Shown: positions 19,953 to 29,298, counted from the first letter of the stretch. The stretch is 48,592 nucleotides of DNA from Ectothiorhodospira magna (GCF_900110965.1 NZ_FOFO01000024.1:1-48592); one strand, 5' to 3'. Numbers and translations are program-made. Notes: generated by a model from the letters alone, not told the origin.

Positions 19953-20348
19953 ATGATGACCAAAGATCTGGATATTCCCGCCACTCAGTCCACTCCGGCC
20001 ATCCGTTCTGAATGGGCCCGGGGCCGGCTGTACATGGATGGTAATTCCTATCCGGAGAATTCCTTTGAGTTCTTCACCGAAGTGTTTGACTGGATACAGG
20101 CGCATTTATCCACCACGGATGGCCCGTTGCATCTGGAACTTGGGCTGATCTACATGAATACCAGCAGTGTCAAGGCCATGATGGATATTTTCGACATGCT
20201 TGAGGAAGCCTGGGCCGACACCAGGGATATTGCCGTCAACTGGTATTACGATCCCCGTAATGAACGGGTGATGGAGATGGCTGAAGAATTTCGTGAGGAT
20301 TATACTTTTCCGTTTCATATCCTGCCCACACCCAGGGAGGCGCCATGA
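19953..20348 (+). CDS. siaC: SiaC-type switch protein (DUF1987)
   Basis: About 131 aa. The DUF1987 fold is seen in RLYMDGNSYPENSFEFF and LGLIYMNTSSVKAMMDIFDM. The Thr of MNTSS (about residue 70) is in the place of the phosphorylated Thr of P. aeruginosa SiaC. Unphosphorylated SiaC binds SiaD and stimulates c-di-GMP synthesis. Start could be ATG 19953 or 19956. The stop overlaps siaD by 4 nt (ATGA), which couples switch and enzyme. Confidence 0.88.
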   Translation: MMTKDLDIPATQSTPAIRSEWARGRLYMDGNSYPENSFEFFTEVFDWIQAHLSTTDGPLHLELGLIYMNTSSVKAMMDIFDMLEEAWADTRDIAVNWYYDPRNERVMEMAEEFREDYTFPFHILPTPREAP

Positions 20349-21160
20349 CCGGCGCTGCCACCCGCCGGCGGGGATCGGAAATTCCCCTGTCGGTTCGCTT
20401 GCAGGCGGCAATAGAGGGTATTGATCATGAAGACCATCCCCTGCTCCCTTTGCTGATGGAGTTGCAGGATTATCTGCATGCCCAGGATCAGCGCCTGGAG
20501 CGTCTGCTGCGGATTGCTGATGGCTATCATCAACTTGAACGGCATCAGAATCTGTCCCTGGCCGAGCGTTGCGACCGGCAACTCAAACGTATGGAAAAAC
20601 TGGCCCGGATCTCGGACCAGTATCAGCGCAGCCTTTGGGAAGTCACCGAAACCTTGCGGCAGGCTGCCAATCAGGATCCCTTGACCGGGTTGGCCAATCG
20701 GCGTCATCTGATGGAACGGCTCAAGGAGGAAACCGAACGAACCTGTCGTCGCCAGTCCAGCCTGTCCATTGCCCTGATGGATGTGGACCATTTCAAACAG
20801 ATCAATGACGGTTTTGGCCATGAAACTGGCGATCAGGCCCTGTGCCGGATTGCGGAAGTGATGAGCGGGTGTGTGCGGCGCTACGACATTCATGGTCGTT
20901 GGGGAGGAGAGGAATTTTTACTGCTGATGCCTGATACCCCCCTGCCCCAGGCCGTTCAGGTGCTGGAACGGGTGCGCCAGGCGGTAGAGGGCATCACCGT
21001 CGGTGATGACCCATCTGTCCCGCCTTTGCAGTTGTCCATCAGCAGTGGCGTCACCCTGTTGCGCCACGGTGAGGAGGTGGACCATGCCCTGAAGCGGGCC
21101 GATGATGCCCTGTTCAGTGCCAAGCGCCTGGGTCGGAACCGGGTGGAAACGGCCCCATAA
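20345..21160 (+). CDS. siaD: SiaD-type diguanylate cyclase
   Basis: 271 aa soluble GGDEF enzyme; makes c-di-GMP from two GTP. An N-terminal helical region of about 100 residues, where SiaC would bind, precedes the catalytic domain: DPLTGLANRRHLMERL, ALMDVDHFKQINDGFGHETG, and active-site GGEEF at 187-191. The inhibitory I-site RxxD is present as RRYD (178-181), five residues ahead, so product feedback is expected. Last gene of the operon; converges on glnS with a gap of 9 nt and no visible terminator. Confidence 0.93.
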   Translation: MTGAATRRRGSEIPLSVRLQAAIEGIDHEDHPLLPLLMELQDYLHAQDQRLERLLRIADGYHQLERHQNLSLAERCDRQLKRMEKLARISDQYQRSLWEVTETLRQAANQDPLTGLANRRHLMERLKEETERTCRRQSSLSIALMDVDHFKQINDGFGHETGDQALCRIAEVMSGCVRRYDIHGRWGGEEFLLLMPDTPLPQAVQVLERVRQAVEGITVGDDPSVPPLQLSISSGVTLLRHGEEVDHALKRADDALFSAKRLGRNRVETAP

Positions 21161-21169
21161 TGCCCCTGA

Positions 21170-22852
21170 TCATGCCCCCTGCTTTTCCAGCTTTGCCCAG
21201 GTATCCCGCAGGGTCACGGCCCGGTTGAATACGGGCCGCTTTGGGGTGCTGTCCGGGTCGGGGGTGAAGTAGCCCAGACGCTCGAACTGAAAAGGTTCAC
21301 CAGGACTGGCCTCCGCCAGGGCCGGTTCGATGCGGGCATCGGCTACCACAACCAGGGATTCGGGGTTGATGTGGGTGATAAAGTCTACGGTTTTGTCACC
21401 GTCTGGCTGGGGAACCTGGAATAGACGATCATAAAGCCGGACCTCGGCAGCTACCGAGTGGGTGGCAGATACCCAGTGAATGGTTCCCTTGACCTTGCGG
21501 TCGGCGCCAGGTCTGCCAGAGCGGGTGTCTGGGTCCAAAGTGCAATGCAGTGCCAGCACATGGCCTTGCTCATCCTTGATCACCTCGTGACATTGGATGA
21601 TGAAGGCATTGCGCAGGCGCACTTCACCACCGGGCTTGAGGCGGAAAAACTTTTTGGGCGCTTCTTCCATGAAGTCGTCGGCCTCGATAAAAATTTCCCG
21701 GGTCATGGCCACCCGACGGGTGCCTAACTCTGGCCGCTGGGGATGAATGGCAGCATCCAGCCATTCTGTCTCCCCTTCCGGGAAGTTGGTCAGTATCAGC
21801 TTGAGAGGCCGAAGAACCGCCATGGTGCGGGGGGCACGTGTATTCAGGTCATTGCGCAGGGCGTTTTCCAGCACCCCAAATGGAATGACCGAATCGGATC
21901 GGGTAACGCCGATTTCGCTACAGAAGGCCCGGATGGCTTCAGGGGTAAATCCCCGGCGCCGAACCCCGGCCAGGGTGGGCATACGGGGATCATCCCAGCC
22001 GTTCACATGGCCTTCGTCCACCAGACGGGTCAGCCGACGTTTGGAAAGTACCGTGTAATCCAGATTCAGCCGGGAAAATTCGATCTGCACCGGATGGGAT
22101 GGCACGGGTAAATGGTTCAGCAGCCATTCGTACAGAGGACGGTGGTCCTCAAACTCCAATGTACACAGGGAATGGGTGATATGCTCGATGGCATCGCTCT
22201 GGCCGTGGGCATAGTCGTAGCTGGGGTAGATGCACCATTGATCGCCAGTGCGGGGGTGGCTCAGGTGGCGGATACGGTATATGACCGGATCCCGCAGATT
22301 GATGTTGCCCGCGTTCATGTCGATCTTTGCCCGCAGTACGTGGGCACCATCGGGAAATTCGCCGGCACGCATACGCTCGAACAGATCCCGGCTTTCCTGT
22401 GGGGGGCGATGGCGGAAGGGGCTTTCCACGCCCGGTTCGGTCAGGGTACCCCGTTGGGCACGGATGGTTTCTGCATCCTGGCTGTCCACATAGGCCAGAC
22501 CCTGGTCGATCAGGTGCAGTGCCCAGGCATAGAGCTGCTCAAAGTAGTCAGAGGCATGGCACTCATGTTTCCAGGTATAGCCCAGCCAGCGCACGTCCTC
22601 CTTGATGGCATCAATGTAACGCTGTTCTTCCTTGGCCGGATTGGTATCGTCAAAGCGCAGATTGGTATACCCACCAAACTCCTGGGCCATGCTGAAGTTC
22701 AAGGCGATGGACTTGGCATGGCCCAGATGCAGGTAGCCATTGGGTTCTGGTGGAAAACGGGTGATGACCCGCTGGTACTGGCCTGCATCCAGTGCCTTGC
22801 GAATACGGTTGCGGATGAAATGGGCGGGAGCCTGGATGTCCGGTTCAGTCAT
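21170..22852 (-). CDS. glnS: Glutaminyl-tRNA synthetase
   Basis: Class I aminoacyl-tRNA synthetase, 560 aa, charging tRNA-Gln directly. The HIGH motif is HLGH (42-45) in PPEPNGYLHLGHAKS; the KMSKS-type motif is VLSKRRL; the C-terminal beta-barrel region (GEVRLRNAFIIQCHEV, ERLGYFTPDPDS) is complete. ATG 22852 gives MTEPDIQAPAHFIRN, the usual GlnS-type start; the frame runs to 22900 without support. Confidence 0.98.
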   Translation of the reverse strand: MTEPDIQAPAHFIRNRIRKALDAGQYQRVITRFPPEPNGYLHLGHAKSIALNFSMAQEFGGYTNLRFDDTNPAKEEQRYIDAIKEDVRWLGYTWKHECHASDYFEQLYAWALHLIDQGLAYVDSQDAETIRAQRGTLTEPGVESPFRHRPPQESRDLFERMRAGEFPDGAHVLRAKIDMNAGNINLRDPVIYRIRHLSHPRTGDQWCIYPSYDYAHGQSDAIEHITHSLCTLEFEDHRPLYEWLLNHLPVPSHPVQIEFSRLNLDYTVLSKRRLTRLVDEGHVNGWDDPRMPTLAGVRRRGFTPEAIRAFCSEIGVTRSDSVIPFGVLENALRNDLNTRAPRTMAVLRPLKLILTNFPEGETEWLDAAIHPQRPELGTRRVAMTREIFIEADDFMEEAPKKFFRLKPGGEVRLRNAFIIQCHEVIKDEQGHVLALHCTLDPDTRSGRPGADRKVKGTIHWVSATHSVAAEVRLYDRLFQVPQPDGDKTVDFITHINPESLVVVADARIEPALAEASPGEPFQFERLGYFTPDPDSTPKRPVFNRAVTLRDTWAKLEKQGA

Positions 22853-22967
22853 TGCCTGGTGGGAGCTAGGGATAAGCCCCCCAGTATACGGGGCAGGCAA
22901 GGCAACGCCAACACAGCACCACCATAATGGCCCGCCCCCCGTATCGGAGGGCGGGTGTCATCCGGCA

Positions 22968-23447
22968 TCAGGTGACGTCAAAGAACCGACTGGAGTCTGC
23001 CGGACGGTTGGGGTCGGGGAACATATCCCGGGCGATACGGGCTTCCAGCCGCTCCTGAAGCTGGGACAGGGCTGCCGGATTGGGGTCATTTCCGGTGTTG
23101 CCCAGTGGGTCCGGGCCGGGGGCCTGGGTGGCCTGGGGAGCCGGAGCGGTCACCGCCATCCGGGCAGGATCGGGGCCGGCATTGGGTGCGGTGTCCCCCT
23201 CGCGGGCCGCCTGCATCCGGGCCTGGGCCGCCAGTTCACTGCTGCCCTGTTGACGGGCGATGGCCTCTTCTGCAGAACGGGAGGTATCGGCGCGCCCCTG
23301 CTCGGCTTCCTGGCTGTTGAGCACGGCCCGCTCGATGTCGGTAGCGGTGATGGTGCCACCGCCGCCTTCCCGCTCCACCAGAGCGGGAACCACCGCGTTG
23401 GGGATGACCGGCTGTACGGGATTCATAACTGGGGTCGTGACGATCAT
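22968..23447 (-). CDS. Hypothetical protein, Ala/Pro/Gln-rich
   Basis: 159 aa, not recognised. No signal peptide or membrane segment. A Pro/Val-rich N-terminus (MNPVQPVIPNAVVPALVE), a helical charged middle (EEAIARQQGSSELAAQAR), a low-complexity PA-rich stretch, and a C-terminal helix ending in SRFFDVT. ATG 23447 has GGAGG 4 nt upstream, which strongly fixes the start. It lies 106 nt downstream of the small rod-like gene on the same strand, so the two may be cotranscribed. Confidence 0.7.
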   Translation of the reverse strand: MIVTTPVMNPVQPVIPNAVVPALVEREGGGGTITATDIERAVLNSQEAEQGRADTSRSAEEAIARQQGSSELAAQARMQAAREGDTAPNAGPDPARMAVTAPAPQATQAPGPDPLGNTGNDPNPAALSQLQERLEARIARDMFPDPNRPADSSRFFDVT

Positions 23448-23553
23448 AAAACCTCCGCAGGAAAAGCCCTGACCGGAGTCAGGGGTGGACGGGCTACTGC
23501 GATGGGGCAGCCACAAAAATCAGAGGCATACCATGCACCTTCAAGACCTGTTT

Positions 23554-23790
23554 TCAGGCCTTCACGTCGATGAGTGTGCCTAGCATCCGATCTGCCGTCT
23601 GTAGCACCTTGACGGATGCTTCCACCTGATTAACGTGCTGAATCTGCTCCACCAAGGGCGCTGCCAGACCTCGCGGCGCGGTGCCATCCATCTGTCCGGC
23701 GCTGGCGATTTCCGCCGCGCCGGCACGCAGACCCTGCATGCCGGTATGGATACCCGTCAGTGCGTTGTGGTTTGCGGCGGAGATGAGCAT
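23554..23790 (-). CDS. Mini flagellar-rod-like protein
   Basis: 78 aa. The N-terminal ALTGIHTGMQGLRAGAAEIA resembles the first helix of flagellar rod/hook proteins, and the C-terminal EASVKVLQTADRMLGTLIDV resembles the closing helix of FlgC/FlgE-type proteins, with almost nothing in between. No other flagellar gene is in the window. ATG 23790; ribosome site weak. Function unknown; similarity was judged by eye. Confidence 0.65.
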   Translation of the reverse strand: MLISAANHNALTGIHTGMQGLRAGAAEIASAGQMDGTAPRGLAAPLVEQIQHVNQVEASVKVLQTADRMLGTLIDVKA

Positions 23791-23940
23791 AAGCGTATCT
23801 TGGATTGGGGCTTACTATAAGTGTAGTCCAATATTGGGGACTTGTCTGCCGTGGGCTGGATTTTCCTGCCTATGGTGGTAGCGCCCGGTGTCGCCAGGAA
23901 TGTTAACCTTGCGACTCCAAGGCACTCTTTTGACATCATC

Positions 23941-24597
23941 ATGCTCAGAAAAATTCTGCTCACGTTGTCCGTGGCCATCCCTTTTTTCGGTCTGGCCCTG
24001 TTGCTGACCGGCGCCCCACCCCGGATTCATTATGACGACCTGCCCTGGGAGGTGACGGTTCATGATGACGGGACCGCCAGTGTTTTTGGTATCCATCTGG
24101 AACAGACGCCGTTGACCGATCTGCAGGCGCGGTTTGTGGTGCAGCCTGAGTTGACCGTCGTGGGGTATCAGGAGGCTTCACCGGCTGTACTGGCTGATTT
24201 TGGACCTGTAAAACTGGGGCCTTTTGAGGCCATGTTCCTGGCGGTATCTGCCGTGGATGACACGCCGCCGGCCCAATGGTGGCAGGATGCCAAGGGGGCA
24301 GAGGGCACCCTGTCGGCCACCCAGGCCCAGATCGCCCAGGCATTGCCGGTGACCGAAATCATTTATGAGCCCCGTGCCCGCTATGACGACGCCTCGGTAT
24401 TGGGTCGCTTTGGTGAACCCCATGACGAGGTGGCCATGGACGACGGTCGCCGTTACTGGTTATACCCGCAACAGGGGCTGGTGCTGATGTTTAATCCCCA
24501 GGGTCGGGATGTGCTGCATTACGTCGCACCAGCCCGGTTTGAGGCGGTGGTCACCGCTATCCTGACCGGTCAGCACCCGGCCCGGCCCCAGCCATGA
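23941..24597 (+). CDS. Hypothetical membrane-anchored protein
   Basis: 218 aa, not recognised. [20 protein letters not shown] is an N-terminal signal anchor or signal peptide; the rest appears exported, with [19 protein letters not shown] and [20 protein letters not shown], the latter like modules that read a pyrroloquinoline- or SmpA-like sequence but too weak to name. ATG 23941 places the basic residues ahead of the hydrophobic core; the frame extends upstream. The 3' end overlaps ycgN by 4 nt, so it is cotranscribed with ycgN and hslR. Confidence 0.75.
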   Translation: MLRKILLTLSVAIPFFGLALLLTGAPPRIHYDDLPWEVTVHDDGTASVFGIHLEQTPLTDLQARFVVQPELTVVGYQEASPAVLADFGPVKLGPFEAMFLAVSAVDDTPPAQWWQDAKGAEGTLSATQAQIAQALPVTEIIYEPRARYDDASVLGRFGEPHDEVAMDDGRRYWLYPQQGLVLMFNPQGRDVLHYVAPARFEAVVTAILTGQHPARPQP

Positions 24598-25073
24598 CCG
24601 GGGCCGTTCCCAAGGCCGATTTTTGGGTGGGGCGTTTGCTCACCGATCTGGCGCCCCATGAATGGGAGGCCCTGTGTGACGGTTGTGGGCGCTGCTGTCT
24701 GCACAAGTTGCAGGATGAGGACACCGGTGTCATTTATTACACCGATGTGGCCTGCCGTCTGCTGGACCCCTGGACCTGTCGCTGTCGGTCTTACCCGGAT
24801 CGCCTGGATCTGGTCCCGGACTGTATCCAGTTGACCCCAGCGGAGGTGACCCAGGTGGAATGGCTGCCGCCTACTTGTGCCTATCGCCGGTTATATGAAG
24901 GCCGGGGGCTGGCACCGTGGCATCCCCTGCGCAGTGGTGACCCGGAAAGTGTGCACCGGTCGGGGGTATCAGTGCGCGGTCGAAGTCTGTGTGAAGCGCA
25001 GATGCGGGGGGACTGGACGGCCCGGATTGTAGATTGGCCCGATAGGGATCACAACGGCATGGTACAAAGCTGA
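24594..25073 (+). CDS. ycgN: YcgN family cysteine-cluster protein (UPF0260)
   Basis: 159 aa. The [11 protein letters not shown] cluster near residue 29, then [17 protein letters not shown] and LVPDCIQLT, give the cysteine pattern of the UPF0260/YcgN family, likely binding a metal or iron-sulfur centre; role not established. Overlaps its neighbours on both sides (ATGA upstream, TGATG downstream), so translation is coupled through the trio. Confidence 0.9.
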   Translation: MTGAVPKADFWVGRLLTDLAPHEWEALCDGCGRCCLHKLQDEDTGVIYYTDVACRLLDPWTCRCRSYPDRLDLVPDCIQLTPAEVTQVEWLPPTCAYRRLYEGRGLAPWHPLRSGDPESVHRSGVSVRGRSLCEAQMRGDWTARIVDWPDRDHNGMVQS

Positions 25074-25444
25074 TGAGAATTGATAAATGGCTCTGGGCCG
25101 CCCGTTTCTTCAAAACCCGCCCCTTGGCCGCCGAGGCAGTGAATGGGGGGCATGTCCATGTGAACGGACAACGGGTCAAGCCTTCTCGACAGATCAGAAC
25201 CGGGGATCAGTTGCGGATCACCTGCCAAAGCGCAGTGTGGGACGTGGAGGTCATGGCATTGAACGACCGCCGGCGGCCCGCCGCCGAAGCCCGGACTTTA
25301 TACCAGGAGTCCAGGGCCAGTCAGGTCCGTCGTGAGGAAGAGGCCGAGGCCCGACGTCTGGCCCGGCTGGCAGCACCCCATACCGATCATCGCCCGGATC
25401 GCCGGGACCGGCGGCATATCCGTCGTTTTATCGGCAAGACATAG
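25073..25444 (+). CDS. hslR: Heat-shock protein 15, S4 RNA-binding
   Basis: 123 aa. An S4 domain begins at once ([37 protein letters not shown]), followed by a basic C-terminal tail (RRDRRHIRRFIGKT). Hsp15 binds stalled 50S subunits carrying nascent chain-tRNA and helps recycling. Length is slightly below E. coli Hsp15 (133). Followed by a strong terminator shared with phaC. Confidence 0.95.
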   Translation: MRIDKWLWAARFFKTRPLAAEAVNGGHVHVNGQRVKPSRQIRTGDQLRITCQSAVWDVEVMALNDRRRPAAEARTLYQESRASQVRREEEAEARRLARLAAPHTDHRPDRRDRRHIRRFIGKT

Positions 25445-25458
25445 GGCTGGATTGACAG

Positions 25459-25490
25459 CCCTGTTCCCGGCCTGCAGGCCGGGAACAGGG
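25459..25490. terminator. Bidirectional terminator between hslR and phaC
   Basis: A perfect 14-bp inverted repeat (arms CCCTGTTCCCGGCC and its complement) around TGCA, making a 32-bp palindrome between convergent genes. No long T-tract on either side; assignment rests on stem strength and location. Confidence 0.65.
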
Positions 25491-25502
25491 TGCCCATGGG
25501 GG

Positions 25503-26570
25503 TCAGTTGCGTTCCTTGACCCACTTGCCGATGGCCGGCGGCACGGTCTTTTGTGCCTTGCCGCTCACATAGATACCGATATGGCCACCGGGGAAGGACA
25601 GCTCGGTGTAGTCCTTGGTGCCCACCTTGCCCGCCAGGGCCTTGGAGGCATCGGGCGGCACCAGATGATCCTGCTCGGCAAAAATGTTGAGCACTGGCAT
25701 GGTCACATTGGCCAGATCGATCTCATGCTCACCGATACGCAGGCCACCGTTCATCAGCTTGTTCTGCTGGTAGAAGTCCTTGATGAACTGGCGGTAGGTT
25801 TCGCCGGCCTGGTCCGGGCTGTCAAAGATCCATTTTTCCATGCGCAGGAAGTTGTCCAGCTTGGACTTGTCCTGCAGCACTTCCACCATATCCAGATACT
25901 TCTGACCCATGAGCTGATAGGGCTTGAGGTTGAGGAAGGTCCAGTTGAGCAGTTCACCTGGAATGTTACCCATGGTGTCCACCAGGGTGTCGATGTCCAC
26001 GTGCTTGACCCAGTGGGAAAGGATGTTATCCGGGGTGTGGAAATTCACCGGAGTGACCATGGTGATCAGGTTTTGCACCTTTTCTGGATGCATTGCGCTG
26101 TAGCACAGGCTGAAGGTACCGCCTTGGCAGATGCCCAGAATATTGATTTTGTCCAGTTTGTGACGGTGGCAGATTTCGTCCACACAGCGGTCCAGGTAAC
26201 CGTTGAGGTAATCGTCCATGGTCAGGAAACGGTCAGCCCGATCCGGGTAACCCCAGTCGATCAGGTAGACATCCATGCCCGCATCCAGCAGGCCCTTGAC
26301 CGTGGAACGGTCTTCCTGCAGGTCGGTCATGTAGGGGCGGTTCACCAGAGCATAAACAATCAACAAGGGTACCGGGTGCTGTACAACGGAGGCCGGTGCC
26401 TGGAAGCGGTACAGGGTGAGCTTGTCTTCCCGGTATACGGCTTCCTTGGGGGTCACGCCGGCGGGAATATCGCCAGCATCGGCCAGGTTCTGCAAGCCTT
26501 GGGTCAGCTTGTTCTGGAAGGTGGTCAGTTCGTCCATGACCTGATCGGGTCTAATCTGAATCGGAAGCAT
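25503..26570 (-). CDS. phaC: Class III PHA synthase, PhaC subunit
   Basis: 355 aa, the short form typical of class III. It polymerises (R)-3-hydroxyacyl-CoA into polyhydroxyalkanoate at granules, as a complex with PhaE. The lipase-like box GICQGG carries nucleophile Cys148; Asp301 (AEQDHLVPP) and His330 (PGGHIGIYVSG) complete the triad, one residue off the Allochromatium numbering. AAGGAGA lies 8 nt before ATG 26570. Directly downstream of phaE (15-nt gap). Confidence 0.97.
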   Translation of the reverse strand: MLPIQIRPDQVMDELTTFQNKLTQGLQNLADAGDIPAGVTPKEAVYREDKLTLYRFQAPASVVQHPVPLLIVYALVNRPYMTDLQEDRSTVKGLLDAGMDVYLIDWGYPDRADRFLTMDDYLNGYLDRCVDEICHRHKLDKINILGICQGGTFSLCYSAMHPEKVQNLITMVTPVNFHTPDNILSHWVKHVDIDTLVDTMGNIPGELLNWTFLNLKPYQLMGQKYLDMVEVLQDKSKLDNFLRMEKWIFDSPDQAGETYRQFIKDFYQQNKLMNGGLRIGEHEIDLANVTMPVLNIFAEQDHLVPPDASKALAGKVGTKDYTELSFPGGHIGIYVSGKAQKTVPPAIGKWVKERN

Positions 26571-26585
26571 TGGCCGGCTCTCCTT

Positions 26586-27701
26586 TTAGTCGTTCTGCTT
26601 GGCCTTGGTGGATGCGGTCTGGCGTTTCGGGGTCGTGGTGCGGCCGCTGCGGGCAGGCGTAGCACTGGCCGTGCGGGAGGCGCTGGCGTTGTCCTTGTTC
26701 TGGCTGGCGGTGCTGGTCCCGGATTCGGCCTTGGCCGGAGGTGCCATACTGTTGACCTGATCGGTCAGTTTGCGCAGTGCAGACTTGAGGGCATGCTGTT
26801 CACGCCGACTTTCCTGCAGGCGACGATGGAGGGTGTTGACCTCGCAGCGGGTGGGCATGTTCAGGCTTTCGCTGACTTCGTCCATCAACCGGGTGCCCTG
26901 GTGCTTGACCGCCATCAGGTGATTGACCATTTCGCCATACAGTTTGGCGTACTCCTCGGACATGACAAATTCGCCGTAGACCTCCTCGCAGACATCTATC
27001 CACTCGTCATACAGGGCGCGCATGGAGGTGATGGGCTGGTCCTGACGTCCGGCATCGTCCAGGCGGGCGCGGAAGCGGTCGATGGAATCCATGCCCACCT
27101 TGTTGAAGGCGGCCTGGTAGTTCTGCATGGCCTGCTGGTAATTGATCACCACCTTGGCCAGATTTTGGTACTGCTCCTGGGATTCGCGGGTGTAGCCCAC
27201 GCCGGGTACCGACAGGAAACGGTCAAGCTGTTCCTGCACCGCATCGCCGTAGGGGGCGCGGGCCGGGGGACGCAGGGCCTGCATGAAATCGCCGGGCATG
27301 GGCATGAAGGAGGACGTGGCCCGTCGCCAGGTATCCATGGGCATCTGCCAGAAGGCATTGGCATCCTTGCTGGCACCGGGGATCTGGGTAAAGCCCTGGA
27401 AGGCGCTGTTCATCTGGTCAAGCCACCGGTTGAGGGCTTCGGTGGCATTGTTGCCCTGGTAGAGGTTTTCGGCCATGGAAAAATAATTCCGGCCCATTTT
27501 GAGCATCTGCTCCATGGCCTCATTGCCAGAGAGGGGCATGCCGCTACCCACGGTCTTCCACCACTGATCCAGGCCATCGGCCCAGCCGGTGTGGCCTGGA
27601 TTGTGGTTGCCCATGGCCTTGCGGCTCATGTCCATCCAGGCCGACCAGTACTTGCGCTGGGCTTCCATCCAGTCTTCGGGGGTGAAGGGGTTATCAGCCA
27701 T
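26586..27701 (-). CDS. phaE: Class III PHA synthase, PhaE subunit
   Basis: 371 aa, non-catalytic partner needed for PhaC activity. Typical start NPFTPEDWMEAQRKYWSAW; a conserved block with MPMPGDFMQALRPP and PGVGYTRESQEQYQNLAKVV; then a coiled-coil stretch (LHRRLQESRREQHALKSALR). The last 50 residues are a low-complexity Ser/Thr/Ala/Lys tail. AAGGAG upstream supports ATG 27701. First gene of phaE-phaC. Confidence 0.95.
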   Translation of the reverse strand: MADNPFTPEDWMEAQRKYWSAWMDMSRKAMGNHNPGHTGWADGLDQWWKTVGSGMPLSGNEAMEQMLKMGRNYFSMAENLYQGNNATEALNRWLDQMNSAFQGFTQIPGASKDANAFWQMPMDTWRRATSSFMPMPGDFMQALRPPARAPYGDAVQEQLDRFLSVPGVGYTRESQEQYQNLAKVVINYQQAMQNYQAAFNKVGMDSIDRFRARLDDAGRQDQPITSMRALYDEWIDVCEEVYGEFVMSEEYAKLYGEMVNHLMAVKHQGTRLMDEVSESLNMPTRCEVNTLHRRLQESRREQHALKSALRKLTDQVNSMAPPAKAESGTSTASQNKDNASASRTASATPARSGRTTTPKRQTASTKAKQND

Positions 27702-28113
27702 TTAATGATCTCCTTTGGGTCCGTTCCGGGCCAGGTGGTTGTCATTGAGAGGATCGCGGTTTGCGACCGGAAAATCAAAATGTTCGACCGGATAGGGTGG
27801 CGGTCGGGATGTTTCGGTGTCTGGGAGAAGGCGACAGCATACAGGATTATCTGTCAAGGTTAGCATAGATTTGTGCAGTGCAACATTGGCAATGATGATT
27901 CCCGGTTGGTCATGGATGCGCCGGTTCTGGTATAAACAGCCGGAGCACTTGCCCGATCCTTCGGGGGTTATGCCTCTCTTTTGGATCAAACAGGGCAGGA
28001 AAGCAAGGGCATGTCACCTGTCGTGTGCGCTGTTCCCGGCTCGTCAAGGGCGGGGTGGTGTTGTGGTCATGCCATTATCCAGGCAGTAAATGCCCCTGAT
28101 CAGGAGGACTTTC
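27702..28113. other. Divergent phaE/phaA intergenic region
   Basis: 412 bp without a credible gene (a 90-codon frame at 27817-28089 looks random). It holds the TGCAGTGCA element, a TTGACA hexamer on the minus strand (27857-27852) without a clear -10 at normal spacing, and TATAAA at 27931-27936 on the plus strand with a poor -35. Promoters for both directions must lie here but cannot be fixed by eye. Confidence 0.6.
27874..27882. promoter_or_regulatory. Candidate PhaR operator (TGCA-G-TGCA)
   Basis: TGCAGTGCA in the divergent phaE/phaA region, set in TTGTGCAGTGCAACA. The same 9-mer occurs before phaR, and a one-base variant before the phasin gene. PhaR proteins elsewhere bind TGC/GCA-rich palindromes. 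Confidence 0.5.
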
Positions 28114-29298
28114 ATGGCTGAATCCATTGTCATTGTTGGTGCGGCACGCACCCCGGTTGGCACCTTTAACGGTTCCCTGTCCCAGATCCCGGCTTCGGCC
28201 CTGGGCGCTGCGGTCATCAAGGCGCTGCTGGCCCGCACGGGTCTGTCTGCCGAGCAGGTGGACGAGGTGATTTTGGGGCAGGTGCTGCAGGCGGGGGTGG
28301 GTCAGAATCCGGCCCGTCAGGCTGCCCTGGCAGCGGGTATTCCTCATGCCGCGCCAGCCATGACCATCAACAAGGTGTGTGGCAGCGGTCTCAAGGCCGT
28401 GCATCTGGCCTGGCAGTCGGTGCTGTGTGGTGATTCCAGCGTGGTGATTGCCGGTGGTCAGGAAAACATGACTGCCTCACCCCATGTGCTCCCCGGTTCT
28501 CGCCAGGGAAGCAAGATGGGAGACTGGAAAATGGTGGATACCATGATCAAGGATGGCCTGTGGTGTGCCTTCAATGATTACCACATGGGCACCACCGCCG
28601 AGAACATTGCCACCGAATTCAGGATCAGCCGGGAAGAGCAGGATGCCTTTGCCGCCCAGTCCCAGCAGCGGGCCGAGGCTGCCCAGAAGGCGGGATACTT
28701 CAAGGACGAGATCGTGCCGGTGGAGATTCCCCAGCGAAAGGGTGAAGTCAAGGTGTTTGATACGGATGAATTCCCCCGTCACGGCACCACGGCAGAAGGT
28801 CTGGGCAAGTTGCGGCCTGCCTTTAGCCGGGAAGGTACGGTAACCGCCGGCAATGCCTCTGGCATCAATGATGGCGCCGCTGCCGTGATGGTGATGCGTG
28901 AGTCCATGGCCAACGACCTGGGATTGACACCCCTGGCCCGTATTGTGTCCTTTGCCGCCGCCGGCGTGGACCCGGCGATCATGGGTACCGGTCCCATCCC
29001 CGCCACCATCAAGTGTCTGGAGAAGGCCGGCTGGCGTCCCGCGGATCTGGACATGGTGGAGGCCAACGAGGCCTTTGCCGCCCAGGCCATCGCTGTCAAC
29101 AAGCAGCTGGGCTGGGACCTGTCCAAGGTGAACGTGAGCGGTGGGGCCATTGCCATCGGCCATCCCATCGGTGCCTCCGGTGCCCGGGTGCTGGTGACCC
29201 TCCTGCACGGCATGAAGCGCACCGGTGCCCGGCGGGGTCTGGCCACCCTGTGCATCGGTGGTGGTCAGGGCGTGGCCCTGGCGGTGGAGGCCGTCTGA
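28114..29298 (+). CDS. phaA: Acetyl-CoA acetyltransferase
   Basis: 394-aa biosynthetic thiolase; condenses two acetyl-CoA to acetoacetyl-CoA, the first step of PHB synthesis. Active-site Cys89 in [15 protein letters not shown], His350 in [11 protein letters not shown], Cys380 in [17 protein letters not shown] 6 nt before ATG 28114 fixes the start. Heads phaA-phaR-phasin-phaB, divergent from phaE-phaC. Confidence 0.97.
   Translation: MAESIVIVGAARTPVGTFNGSLSQIPASALGAAVIKALLARTGLSAEQVDEVILGQVLQAGVGQNPARQAALAAGIPHAAPAMTINKVCGSGLKAVHLAWQSVLCGDSSVVIAGGQENMTASPHVLPGSRQGSKMGDWKMVDTMIKDGLWCAFNDYHMGTTAENIATEFRISREEQDAFAAQSQQRAEAAQKAGYFKDEIVPVEIPQRKGEVKVFDTDEFPRHGTTAEGLGKLRPAFSREGTVTAGNASGINDGAAAVMVMRESMANDLGLTPLARIVSFAAAGVDPAIMGTGPIPATIKCLEKAGWRPADLDMVEANEAFAAQAIAVNKQLGWDLSKVNVSGGAIAIGHPIGASGARVLVTLLHGMKRTGARRGLATLCIGGGQGVALAVEAV

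Noticed and set aside
25332-27863. 843-codon open frame on the plus strand opposite phaC and phaE
   Set aside because: It lies antisense to two clear genes, is His/Gly/Val-rich with no recognisable domain, and arises from strong codon bias.
27817-28089. 90-codon frame in the phaE/phaA gap as a gene
   Set aside because: No ribosome site, no recognisable domain, and it covers the region that must contain the promoters.
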